DNA of 64,000 nucleotides, from assembly GCA_002162075.1 (NCBI GenBank), contig CP021423.1, forward strand, positions 1 to 64,000. Direction: 5' to 3'. A model generated the notes under the pieces. The model was not told the DNA's origin and made no database searches. It worked only from the letters and a program-made list of their open reading frames with translations. Positions 46,453-54,581 of the stretch are shown here, in pieces; positions within the stretch are counted from its first letter, which is position 1; every line of letters starts with the position of its first letter. The position numbers and the translations under genes were made by a program. The DNA comes from Armatimonadetes bacterium Uphvl-Ar1. GTDB lineage: Bacteria > Armatimonadota > Fimbriimonadia > Fimbriimonadales > Fimbriimonadaceae.

Positions 46453-47196
46453 TTACTTCACCGGCCACTTCGCGAGAGTAGCTTTCTTGAGGACGATTGC
46501 GTTCTTGGGTTCGACGGCTCCATTGGCATTAGCGTCACCCGTTTTGACGATCTCATCAACGATTTCAATCCCGCTCACGATGCGTCCGAAGCTGCTGTAC
46601 TCGTTATCAAGGAATGTTGAATCTTGGTGCATGAGGAAGAACTGACTGCTTGCGGAGTTCGGATCTTGGCTCCGAGCGGCACTGAGGACTCCACGAGTGT
46701 GACTCAGCTTGGTGTTGAATTCAGCTTCGACGTTGACTTCTTTTCCGCTTTCATCGGTGTTGCCGCCGGTACCCCAGCGCGGTGCGAGGTCAAGTTCTTT
46801 GGAGAGCGGGTCGCCGCCTTGGATCATGAAGCCGGGGATGCAACGGTGGAATCGGGTTCCGTCGTAGAAGCCCTTTTTCACGAGCATTTTGAAGTTTTCG
46901 ACATGTTTGGGGGAGAGCTGGGGATAGAACATAACGACAATTTTCCCTTTACCGGTTTCGAGGACGGCGACTTCTTCACCATCGGCGGGTTTGTCGGCAA
47001 GTGGGGCATCTGAGTCGGCCTTCGTGGTTGCATCGTCGGCGGGCGGTTCGGTGGTTTCCGGTGTTTGAGTTTTTTCGGAGTCCGTGGTTTGGGAAGTTTC
47101 GGGAGTGGCGACGGGTTCGGCTTCTTTGGCGCAACCCGTGAGAATGGCTCCGCTCATGAGGGCGGTGAGAGCCAAGAGGGGAAGAAGATTCTTCAT
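46453..47196 (-). CDS. Cyclophilin-type peptidyl-prolyl isomerase 3 (lipoprotein)
   Basis: 247 residues. Lipoprotein signal MKNLLPLLALTALMSGAIL ending in TGCAKEAE, then a Thr/Glu-rich tether (EKTQTPETTEPPADD), then the cyclophilin domain: GKGKIVVMFYPQLSPKHVENF, FHRCIPGFMIQGGDPLS, VLSAARSQDPNSASSQFFLMH, YSSFGRIVSGIEIVDEIV. Envelope-located isomerase, first gene of the three-copy operon. A TAAAAT box lies about 10 bases before the ATG, so the message may have a very short leader. The signal peptide and promoter are repeated almost exactly at 47.7 kb. Confidence 0.92.
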   Translation of the reverse strand: MKNLLPLLALTALMSGAILTGCAKEAEPVATPETSQTTDSEKTQTPETTEPPADDATTKADSDAPLADKPADGEEVAVLETGKGKIVVMFYPQLSPKHVENFKMLVKKGFYDGTRFHRCIPGFMIQGGDPLSKELDLAPRWGTGGNTDESGKEVNVEAEFNTKLSHTRGVLSAARSQDPNSASSQFFLMHQDSTFLDNEYSSFGRIVSGIEIVDEIVKTGDANANGAVEPKNAIVLKKATLAKWPVK

Positions 47197-47238
47197 GCCC
47201 GTTATTTTAGTTGGTTTTGATGGAAATCGGGCCGGACT
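47132..47238. repeat. Direct repeat, copy A (lipoprotein leader and upstream region)
   Basis: 107 bases nearly identical to 47649-47755. The repeat spans the promoter box, the ATG and the signal peptide of the cyclophilin lipoprotein, and stops within the upstream hairpin arm ATCGGGCCGGACT. Confidence 0.9.
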
Positions 47239-47290
47239 CCGGGAAGTTCACGGTAGATCCGTTCCAAAAAGATACTAGCTATCTTTAAGA

Positions 47291-47713
47291 TCACTGCTTT
47301 TTGAGGTGGAAGTCTCCCATGTCAATAGTTCCGTCTTCAAGGATACTATGACTCGCCTCTCGCAAAACACTCTGTCCATCAATGGTTTTTTCTCCATTAA
47401 TTCGTTGTGTCGTCAATGTTATTGTTTTGCCTGATACGGAGTAGAAACCAGTCATTGTTAGTGGTTCTCCACTATCTGCTATTTTCAGCTCGAATTCATT
47501 GAGTCCTTCTAACTTCAATGTTACTCCGCTAAAATCGGTGCTATTCCCTGGAGCAGCTACTGCTGAATATAGACCTTCGACTTTGTCTGTCTCTGACTCT
47601 GTCTCTGTCTCGATTTTCTCCGATGTGCTCTCCTTATAACTGCTAGCACAACCCGTAAGGATGGCTCCGCTCATGAGGGCGGTGAGAGCCAAGAGGGGAA
47701 GAAGATTCTTCAT
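47291..47713 (-). CDS. Small lipoprotein of unknown function with duplicated leader
   Basis: 140 residues. The signal MKNLLPLLALTALMSGAIL through TGCA is identical to that of the cyclophilin lipoprotein downstream. The mature part (SSYKESTSEKIETETES, VEGLYSAVAAPGNSTDF, LKLEGLNEFELKIADSGEPL, GKTITLTTQRINGE, EDGTIDMGDFHLKK) is a small beta-rich domain like those that score polymer or detergent effects in lipocalin-like lipoproteins, but I do not recognise it. Base use is distinctly more AT-rich than in the neighbours, which suggests recent acquisition or a different origin of the mature region. Confidence 0.7.
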   Translation of the reverse strand: MKNLLPLLALTALMSGAILTGCASSYKESTSEKIETETESETDKVEGLYSAVAAPGNSTDFSGVTLKLEGLNEFELKIADSGEPLTMTGFYSVSGKTITLTTQRINGEKTIDGQSVLREASHSILEDGTIDMGDFHLKKQ

Positions 47714-47755
47714 GCCCGTTATTTTAGTTGGTTTTGATGGAAATCGGGCCGGACT
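47649..47755. repeat. Direct repeat, copy B (lipoprotein leader and upstream region)
   Basis: Copy of 47132-47238. Here the upstream hairpin is complete (ATCGGGCCGGACT TGAGG AGTCCGGCCCGAT), so this copy is probably the original arrangement and copy A the broken-off duplicate. Confidence 0.9.
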
Positions 47756-47775
47756 TGAGGAGTCCGGCCCGATTG
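47742..47775 (-). terminator. Hairpin after the carbonic anhydrase gene
   Basis: ATCGGGCCGGACT and AGTCCGGCCCGAT pair over 13 bases with a five-base loop, 30 bases past the carbonic anhydrase stop. The following bases are only TTTCC, so it is a strong hairpin with a weak T run. Confidence 0.65.
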
Positions 47776-47805
47776 TCGAGATTCCCAGCTGAAATCTGAA
47801 GACTA

Positions 47806-48573
47806 TTAGTGAATTCGGACGAGGGTTTTGGCATCACGCGGGGTGGTGAAAGTCACACGACCATCGTCGAGGTCGTAGGTTCCGCCGACGACGCTGAATT
47901 TTGATTCTTCGGAGAGTCGGCGAAGGAGTGGAGAGTGGGTGAATACGTCAGCGATCGTGTTTTCGACGTTGATGTTGATTGCTTTATCGAGGATTGGGCC
48001 GGATGTTCGGGCAGCCTCGAGAACGCTGGGGAGGATTTTTTTGACGAGAGCAGTAATATTGGCGTGTTCGTCACCGTGGTTTTCGGCGGGTTTTTCGGTA
48101 TGGGAATCGGATTTGAGGTGAGATTCGTATGCGCCGACGGCGGCGGCTACTGCTCCGCAGCGTTCGTGCCCGAGAACGACGAGAAGGGGTGAATGGAGGT
48201 GTTCAGCGGCATATTCGATGCTAGCAATTGTGAATTGGTCAGCGACATTCCCCGCAACGCGGATGACGAACAGGTCGCCGAGGCCCTGATCGAACAGAAT
48301 TTCGGGGCTGAGACGGGAGTCGGCGCAGGTGAGGACGATGGTGTGGGGGACTTGGCCTTTTGCGACTTCGAGGCGTTTATCGATATCTTGGTTGGGGTTT
48401 GTTTTGAGTCCTTGGCTGAACCGGGCGTTGCCTTCGACGATGCGTCGGAATGCGTTTTCGGCGTAGGGGTTGAGCTTGGCGACCGTTTTGGTATTCGTTT
48501 GGGTGGTTGCGGACGTTTTGGTTTCGTCGCTGGTCAGTGCGATGGTCAGTGCCATGGTGAGTGAGGCAATCAT
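47806..48573 (-). CDS. Beta-class carbonic anhydrase, exported
   Basis: 255 residues. A signal-like start (MIASLTMALTIALTSDE), a Thr-rich spacer, then the beta-CA domain: FRRIVEGNARFSQGL, zinc ligands in LTCADSRLSPEILFDQG (Cys, Asp-Arg pair) and VVLGHERCGAVAAAV (His, Cys), FVIRVAGNVADQFTIASIEYA. It interconverts CO2 and bicarbonate, here probably in the periplasm. Ends at a strong hairpin. Intact. Confidence 0.93.
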   Translation of the reverse strand: MIASLTMALTIALTSDETKTSATTQTNTKTVAKLNPYAENAFRRIVEGNARFSQGLKTNPNQDIDKRLEVAKGQVPHTIVLTCADSRLSPEILFDQGLGDLFVIRVAGNVADQFTIASIEYAAEHLHSPLLVVLGHERCGAVAAAVGAYESHLKSDSHTEKPAENHGDEHANITALVKKILPSVLEAARTSGPILDKAININVENTIADVFTHSPLLRRLSEESKFSVVGGTYDLDDGRVTFTTPRDAKTLVRIH

Positions 48574-48658
48574 GGTTTTGATTGTCGGTTTGATGGAGGG
48601 GGGAAATGTATTGGAATTTGTGGTTTTGGCGGCAAAGGTGGTTGGTATTCTCGGTGAG

Positions 48659-50320
48659 ATGAGTTCAGGGATTTTTGATCGGTACTTACGGTACGCAGAG
48701 ATTTTGGAGGTTTTGGAGGGGTTTGCGCAGACTCATCCGGGGTTTATTCGGCTGGGGAGTTTGGGTTTGAGTTATGAGGGGCGGGAGATTCCGGTGGTTA
48801 CGGTCACGGATTTTTCGACCGGGGAGGATTGTGATAAGCCGGCTTTGTGGTGCGACGGGAACATTCATGCGACAGAGGTGAGTGCTTCGAGCGCGGTTTT
48901 GAAAATTATTGATGGGTTGTTGAGGGATAAGCCGGAATTGCTGAAAACTCATGCGTTTTATTTGGTGCCGAGATTGAATCCGGATGGGGCAGAGTGGGCG
49001 CTGGCGGACACGCCGAAGCATATTCGGAGTTCGACCCGGCCTTATCCTTTTGATGAGGAGGATCCTTACGGTTTGGAGCGGGTGGATATTGATGGGGATG
49101 GTCGGATTTTGACAATGCGCTTTGTTGATCCGAACGGTCGGTGGGCGGTTTGTGAGGACGAGCCGAGGTTGATGCGGAAGCGTAAGCCAGGGGAAACCGG
49201 GGGCACTTATTACCGGATGTTGCCGGAGGGGACTTTCCACAACTGGGATGGGGTGACAATGCGGCCCAGAAAGATCAAAGAGGGGTTGGACATGAACCGA
49301 AACTGGCCGAGCGGGTGGCGGGGTGAGCACGAGCAGCACGGAGCGGGTCCATTCCCGACAAGTGAGGCGGAGGTGCGGGCAGCGGTGGAGTTCATTACTT
49401 CGCATCCGAACATTTGTGGAGGGATCACCTATCACACGTTTAGTGGGGTGATTTTGCGGATTCCAGGCCGGGGGCCGGATGACGACTTGCCGCCTGAGGA
49501 TCTCTGGGCGATGAAGGAGTTGGGGAAGAAAGGGACGGAGATGAGCGGGTATCCGTGTATTTCAGTGTTCCATGACTTTAAGTATCACCCGAAGGAAGTG
49601 ATTACAGGGGTGTTTGATGATTGGCTTTATGACCATTTGGGGGTTTATGGGTGGACGGTGGAGATTTGGAGTCCTCAGGTTCAGGCGGGGATTAAGGAGC
49701 ACAAGCCGATCGAGTGGTTCCGCGACCATCCGATTGAAGATGATATTGCTTTGTTGAAATGGAGTGATGAGGTTTTGGACGGGAAGGGATATGAGGATTG
49801 GCGGGCGTTTGAGCACCCTCAGCTGGGTTCGGTGGAAATTGGGGGCTGGGATGCGCAGTATGCGTTCCGGAATCCGCCGCCGTTTTTGTTGGAGAAGGAG
49901 ATTGCGCCGCTGGCGGAATGGGCGGTTTGGATGGCGGGGACATTGCCTTGTTTGGCGGTTCGGGATGTGATTGTCGAGCCGATGGGAGAGGTTTCGCGGG
50001 TGCGGTTTGTGGTTCAGAACACGGGGTATTTGCCGACGACGGTGACGGAGCATGCGGCGCAGAAGAAGATTGTTCGGGGAGTTACGGGCGAGATTTCTTG
50101 TGTCGGTGTTGATGGGCTTGACTGGTTGAAGGGGGGATTGGTGCGCCAGGATGGGGGTCAGTTGAAAGGGTATTCGCATGTTCCTTCGATGACTTTTGGG
50201 TGGCATGCTGACTCGACGGATGATGTGGCGGTGTTTGAGTGGGTGGTGGGGCCGGGTCGTTATGAGTTGGAGGCTTGGCACCCTCGGGCGGGTCGGGTTC
50301 GGGCGGAGGTGGTGGTGTAG
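48659..50320 (+). CDS. M14-family zinc carboxypeptidase
   Basis: About 553 residues, intact. Zinc ligands in DGNIHATEVSASSAVL (HxxE) and GITYHTFSG (His), catalytic Glu in YGWTVEIWSPQ; substrate-binding LNPDGAEWALA and MNRNWPSGW. The C-terminal 150 residues form an added beta domain (VRFVVQNTGYLPTTVTEHA). The ATG at 48659 is preceded by GGTGAG. The frame is open further upstream, but that text is antisense to the carbonic anhydrase. No signal peptide in the chosen start, so either cytoplasmic or the start is wrong. Confidence 0.9.
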   Translation: MSSGIFDRYLRYAEILEVLEGFAQTHPGFIRLGSLGLSYEGREIPVVTVTDFSTGEDCDKPALWCDGNIHATEVSASSAVLKIIDGLLRDKPELLKTHAFYLVPRLNPDGAEWALADTPKHIRSSTRPYPFDEEDPYGLERVDIDGDGRILTMRFVDPNGRWAVCEDEPRLMRKRKPGETGGTYYRMLPEGTFHNWDGVTMRPRKIKEGLDMNRNWPSGWRGEHEQHGAGPFPTSEAEVRAAVEFITSHPNICGGITYHTFSGVILRIPGRGPDDDLPPEDLWAMKELGKKGTEMSGYPCISVFHDFKYHPKEVITGVFDDWLYDHLGVYGWTVEIWSPQVQAGIKEHKPIEWFRDHPIEDDIALLKWSDEVLDGKGYEDWRAFEHPQLGSVEIGGWDAQYAFRNPPPFLLEKEIAPLAEWAVWMAGTLPCLAVRDVIVEPMGEVSRVRFVVQNTGYLPTTVTEHAAQKKIVRGVTGEISCVGVDGLDWLKGGLVRQDGGQLKGYSHVPSMTFGWHADSTDDVAVFEWVVGPGRYELEAWHPRAGRVRAEVVV

Positions 50321-50339
50321 GCGTTGGAGCTTGCGATAC

Positions 50340-51176
50340 CTACTCTGATGACTCATGATAGATATGTTCTCTGTGATATTTCAGCATATTTCTATCCAGT
50401 CGATGTTCGGATATAACTCGCAAACTCCCCTTCAGTCCTATGAGGGTTAAATCATCAAGAATTGATAGAGCCCCTGCGTCGAGCATAACATGATGGTTCG
50501 GACAGAGACATAGAATATTCTCGATTTTATCAGGCCCGTTATGCGGGAATCCTAATGGCATTATGTGTGCGCATTCGCAATAGGGGCCCGTTGGCAAACC
50601 AATACTTAAACCGCATATTTGGCAGGAATATTCGTACATTTCTTTGATATTTATTGCATGTTTCCGATAACGAGCAACTTCTTCTCTAGTTACTTGGACT
50701 CTCGGTACAGCAATGTCGGAGAGTTTGGATAATTTGAACAATCGAAACCTATATATCACGTGTCCCTCTAAATTGATATGTTTCCAGTAATCAGTTACGG
50801 CATAGAGACCGGAATAAACAATTCCAGCTTTTGGGGACCACGGTGAAACATGTTTACTTGAACGAAAAACTCGGACTGGTATCGATTTGTCCTTATTTAC
50901 TGCTAATGCCTTGTTCTTTCCAGTTAATGTTTGATGTCCTTTGGTCGTCTTTCTTTCGCTGTCCCAAGTGCCGGGAGTCATTCCAGTGTATAAGATTATG
51001 TCTCCGCTGTCTTTATCATCTTCATATCCTCCGGAAAGGATGACGGATTCTGCGCCTTCAGACTGTCTGCCGTGAATCCCTTGTTGTCGATCCCCGTGAA
51101 ATCCTAACGCAAACAGTTCCCTCTGATCGCGAAATAGGTCTCCTTCGCTAAGCCCGTCAATTTCGCCAAACAGCAT
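50340..51176 (-). CDS. SRA(YDG)-HNH endonuclease, probable modified-DNA restriction enzyme
   Basis: 278 residues. N-terminal SRA/YDG domain: GIHGRQSEGAESVILSGGYEDDKDSGDIILYTG, NKALAVNKDKSIPVRVFRS, YSGLYAVTDYWKH and VIYRFRLFKL. It is followed by an HNH nuclease: SCQICGLSI, ECAHIMPLGFPHNGPDKIENILCLCPNHHVMLD, with the zinc cysteines, the HNH-equivalent His/Asn and the final His. SRA domains flip out 5-methylcytosine or 5-hydroxymethylcytosine, so this matches type IV restriction of modified phage or plasmid DNA. The gene is clearly more AT-rich than its neighbours and stands alone, both typical of transferred defence genes. Intact. Confidence 0.88.
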   Translation of the reverse strand: MLFGEIDGLSEGDLFRDQRELFALGFHGDRQQGIHGRQSEGAESVILSGGYEDDKDSGDIILYTGMTPGTWDSERKTTKGHQTLTGKNKALAVNKDKSIPVRVFRSSKHVSPWSPKAGIVYSGLYAVTDYWKHINLEGHVIYRFRLFKLSKLSDIAVPRVQVTREEVARYRKHAINIKEMYEYSCQICGLSIGLPTGPYCECAHIMPLGFPHNGPDKIENILCLCPNHHVMLDAGALSILDDLTLIGLKGSLRVISEHRLDRNMLKYHREHIYHESSE

Positions 51177-51205
51177 GTCTTTGTTAACTACCTTTTATGT
51201 ACAAT

Positions 51206-52123
51206 CTAAATTGTGAAATCGTCGGCCCAGCGGTAGGCGTTGAGGAGTTTGATTTCGCCTTCTTTTCCGCCTTGGGATTTGCCGTGTTCCATTCCCATGA
51301 TCATGTCTTTGGATTTGCGGGAGATATGTTTGAAGATATTTTGGTAGTTCATTTCTCCGGTCAGGGGTTCTTGGCGGCCGGGGTTGTCGCCTTGTTGGAA
51401 GTAGGCGATTTGTGACCAGGCGGCGTCGATGTTGGGGATGATGTTGCCTTCAGTGATTTGCTGGTGATACATATCGAAAAGGATTTTGCAGGCGGGGGAA
51501 TCAACGGCCTTGCAGATCTGGAAGGCTTGGGGGATTTTGGTGAGGAACATCCCGGCGTGGTCGCGGGGGTTGAGGGGTTCGAGAACCATGACGAGGTTTT
51601 CTGGTTCAAAGACTTCGGCCATGGTTTTGAGGCAGTCGATGACGTTGGCGGTTTGGTAATCCCAAGCGAGGCCGAGGTGATAGGGGCCGGGGACGACGGT
51701 CATCCAGGTAACGCCGACGCGTTTGGCGACTTGGACGGCGGCTTCGGCTTTTTTGCGGAGGTTAGCGCGGTTTTCATCGCCGCCGAGGGCGTAGACGGGT
51801 TTAGACCATTCGGCATCGGCGACGAAGACGCCCATTTGGATGCCGAGATCGCGCATGGTTTGACCGAGTTTTTCTTGGGTTTGGGGGTCTCGGCCCATCA
51901 TGCCGTTGTCTTCCCAGGCGGTGAATCCTTGGTCGGCGCAGAATTTGAGTTGGTCGAAGAGGTCTTTGCCAGCGTGGTTTTCGAACATGCCGAAGTGGGG
52001 GGCGTACTTGAGTTTGAATTTTGTTTGTTGGGGCATGGTCGTGTTGGAGAATCCGATCCCGGTGGCGAGTCCAGTGGCGAGGGTGGCGGAAGCTTTGAGG
52101 ACGTCACGTCGGGTGGGGTTCAT
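51206..52123 (-). CDS. Tat-exported TIM-barrel isomerase (hydroxypyruvate isomerase-like)
   Basis: 305 residues. Twin-arginine signal (TRRDVLKASATLATGLATG). TIM barrel of the xylose-isomerase-like/hydroxypyruvate isomerase group: FKLKYAPHFGMFEN, FTAWEDNGMMGRDPQTQEKL, VLEPLNPRDHAGMFL (metal Glu), KILFDMYHQQITEGN and ending MGMEHGKSQ. It may isomerise a keto/aldo sugar acid in the periplasm; true substrate unknown. Shares strand and export type with the LD-carboxypeptidase gene upstream, 47 bases away. Confidence 0.83.
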   Translation of the reverse strand: MNPTRRDVLKASATLATGLATGIGFSNTTMPQQTKFKLKYAPHFGMFENHAGKDLFDQLKFCADQGFTAWEDNGMMGRDPQTQEKLGQTMRDLGIQMGVFVADAEWSKPVYALGGDENRANLRKKAEAAVQVAKRVGVTWMTVVPGPYHLGLAWDYQTANVIDCLKTMAEVFEPENLVMVLEPLNPRDHAGMFLTKIPQAFQICKAVDSPACKILFDMYHQQITEGNIIPNIDAAWSQIAYFQQGDNPGRQEPLTGEMNYQNIFKHISRKSKDMIMGMEHGKSQGGKEGEIKLLNAYRWADDFTI

Positions 52124-52170
52124 TTGGGACTGAGTTTAGCGGGGAATGGGGTTGGAGGGCAAGGGGTTGC

Positions 52171-53217
52171 TTAGGTGTTTTGATTGTTGGAGATGCTAAT
52201 AGTGAGGGAGTTGGTATCTAGGGTGGCGGTGGTGCCAATAGGAATTGTCCACTTGGGGCGGACGTGGCCGATGGCGGCTCCGGTCATGGTGGGGATTCCG
52301 AGGAGACCGAGTCGCTCGTTGAGAACATCTTTGACCAGCCACTCGTTGGGCTCGGGCTCTTCTGGGTCGCAGTTGGTGAATTGCCCGCAGATGATTCCGG
52401 CGGCATTCGCGAGTGAACCGGAGTTGATGAGTTGGGTGAGCATCCGGTCAATTTTGTAGGGGTCTTCGCGGATGTCTTCGATGAAGACGATTTTCCCGGC
52501 CCCTTGGAGTTGGTGCGGAGTGCCGCACATTGCACTGAGGAGGGCGAGGTTTCCTCCGGTGAGGGGGCCAGAGGCTGTTCCTTTGGTGATGGCTTGGAGG
52601 GTGTATTGATCGCCTTCACCGGTGGGATTTTTGAATTCGTAGTGGTTTGGGGTTCCAAAGAGGAAGGCTTTGAGGATTGCGTCAGAGTATTCGGACGGGG
52701 TGCTGGCGACGACGGGGCCGTGGTATGTGATCAGGTCGGATTCTTGATTGATGGCGATGAGGAGGGCGGTGATGTCGCTATATCCGCACAGGATTTTAGG
52801 ATTTTTGCGGATGAGGTCGTAGTTGATTTGGGGGAGGAGCCGGGTGCATCCGTAGCCGCCTCGTACGGGGAAAATGGCTTTGACTTCGGGGTTTTTGAAC
52901 GCCCAGTGGAGGTCGTCGAGTCGTTCTTGGTCTGTACCTCCGAGGTAGGCCCAGGTGCGCATGAGGTTTGGGGCATCGACGGGGACAAGGCCGTGGGATT
53001 CGACTCGTGAGCGGAATGCGGTGAGGTCTTCGGCGGCTCCGACGGGGGAAGCGGGGGCGATGAGGGCAACTTTGTCACCGGGTTTGAGGGGTTGGGGAGT
53101 GATTGACTTGAGTGGGCTTGATTGGGGCATGGTTGTAGTTGTGGCCCGAGCCACTTCGGGGAGAACGACGGATGTTGCGGTTGCAAAGCCAAGAGCGAGA
53201 AGTTGGCGGCGGGTCAT
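52171..53217 (-). CDS. LD-carboxypeptidase, S66 family, exported
   Basis: 348 residues. Tat-like signal MTRRQLLALGFATATSVVL, then the S66 fold: KVALIAPASPVG, FPVRGGYGCTRLLPQINYDLI, ILCGYSDITALLIAI (nucleophile Ser), GPLTGGNLALL, IVFIEDIREDPYKIDRML (Glu) and IGHVRPKWTIPIG (His). It trims the terminal D-Ala from murein tetrapeptides in wall recycling. No frame problems. It could share a transcript with the TIM-barrel gene. Confidence 0.9.
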   Translation of the reverse strand: MTRRQLLALGFATATSVVLPEVARATTTTMPQSSPLKSITPQPLKPGDKVALIAPASPVGAAEDLTAFRSRVESHGLVPVDAPNLMRTWAYLGGTDQERLDDLHWAFKNPEVKAIFPVRGGYGCTRLLPQINYDLIRKNPKILCGYSDITALLIAINQESDLITYHGPVVASTPSEYSDAILKAFLFGTPNHYEFKNPTGEGDQYTLQAITKGTASGPLTGGNLALLSAMCGTPHQLQGAGKIVFIEDIREDPYKIDRMLTQLINSGSLANAAGIICGQFTNCDPEEPEPNEWLVKDVLNERLGLLGIPTMTGAAIGHVRPKWTIPIGTTATLDTNSLTISISNNQNT

Positions 53218-53227
53218 TCTTATTGAA

Positions 53228-53944
53228 TTATGATGCTAATTTTCTAATTGTTTCCCCAAGATGAATGATGCTTTTGATTTGCTCGACGGTTGGTTCTTGG
53301 CAGTAGAAGGTGACCGTGGATTTGTGGGTGAGGTGGCTGATTCGATTTTCACCGACTTGAGGGGCGTGGGTTTCGAGGGAGAATAGACTAGATGCGGCGA
53401 TTGCGAGGTGGGAGTGAGATAAGTTGCCCAGCTTTTGAGCGGAGTAGGTGGCGAGGAGATACTTGTGGTGTTTTGATGCGGCGATTTGGGTTATGTTGTT
53501 TCGGTCGATGATGGTGAGGGTTTCTCTGGCAGTTTGGGCGTCGTACTTTTTGGTCATTCTTTGGGCGAAGGACTCCAGCTTGTCGAGGATTTTTCGGGCG
53601 AATTTGTCGGTAAAAACTTTGTGAGCGGAATCGGAGATTAGGATGAACTGGTTATCGGTAGGAGTGTTTATTTTTGATTCCCAGGAGAGGGTTGGGGTAC
53701 TTGATTCGGAACTGAGATCGGAGTTATAGGTGAGGGTGAAATCTTGGCCGTGGGCGATCCATTTGATGTCGCCTTTTTCTTGCTTTTCTATTCGTAGGCC
53801 CTGAGATTTGAGGGCAGATTCTACGGCGGCGCGCTCTTTTTCGAGTTTGGCTTGATATTCTCGGGCTTTTGGGATGAGAAGGAGGATGCTGAACAGAAGG
53901 ATGCCCGCGATGATTCCGAGGATGATGATCGTGGTTGGTTCCAC
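53228..53944 (-). CDS. Membrane-anchored protein of unknown function
   Basis: 238 residues. One N-terminal membrane helix (TIIILGIIAGILLFSILLLI), a short coiled coil (REYQAKLEKERAAVESALK), then a soluble domain (DIKWIAHGQDFTLTYNSD, DKFARKILDKLESFAQRMTKKYDA, HHKYLLATYSAQKLGNLSHSH). I do not recognise the family and see no catalytic motif. The stop is ten bases upstream of the S66 gene start, so they may form one transcript. Confidence 0.65.
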   Translation of the reverse strand: MEPTTIIILGIIAGILLFSILLLIPKAREYQAKLEKERAAVESALKSQGLRIEKQEKGDIKWIAHGQDFTLTYNSDLSSESSTPTLSWESKINTPTDNQFILISDSAHKVFTDKFARKILDKLESFAQRMTKKYDAQTARETLTIIDRNNITQIAASKHHKYLLATYSAQKLGNLSHSHLAIAASSLFSLETHAPQVGENRISHLTHKSTVTFYCQEPTVEQIKSIIHLGETIRKLAS

Positions 53945-54026
53945 GCTTCAATTATTGGTGCAATTGGAAGTGATTTTAGCTGATGGAAATTCGGGGAAGT
54001 TTTAGGAAGTTGGTATTGTGTAGCTG

Positions 54027-54571
54027 ATGAATCGGGTTTTGGTGACGGGGTTTGGGGCATTCCGGGATATTGAGGCGAATCCGAGTCAATGGTTGGCGGA
54101 GCAGGTTCGGGATGAGCTCGGCTCTAGAGTTGAAGTCTTGGAGGTGAGTTATGCGGTGGTGGATGAGTTTGTATCGGAGTTGGACGGGGATAGTTTCGAT
54201 GCTTGGTTGATGATGGGGGTGCATGGATCAGCGGAGCGGATGCACTTGGAGTGTGTCGCGCGGAATTGGTGTGGAATGGAGGCGGATGTTCGAGGGGAGG
54301 TGCGTGGTCCGGGGATGATTGATCCTGCTTTGCCGGGCCACTTGCATGGGACATTGTTTGCGGGAAGGGGGAGGATGTTACGATTGATGCGGGCGGTTAT
54401 TTGTGTAATTATTTGTTTTTTCGTGGGGTGGCTCGGTTCGCGGAGAAGCGGATCGGGTTTTTGCATGTGCCTCGGGCGGAGGTGATGGGTTTGGAAGAGC
54501 AGTGGAAGTTTGTTTCGGGGATTTTGGGGGAGTTGACAACGAACATGGATTCCGAGTCAAGCCCGGAATGA
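54027..54571 (+). CDS. pcp: Pyroglutamyl-peptidase I-like protein, C15 (one frame break)
   Basis: About 181 residues once a base is restored in the G run near 54370. It reads RVLVTGFGAFRDIEANPS, VLEVSYAVVDEF, LMMGVHGSAERMHLECVARNW (Glu of the triad), then in the next frame DAGGYLCNYLFFRGV (nucleophile Cys) and IGFLHVPRAEV (His). All three triad residues are present. The enzyme removes N-terminal pyroglutamate. It is a little shorter than the 200-215 residues of typical Pcp. Confidence 0.85.
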
Positions 54572-54581
54572 CAATAGGTCG

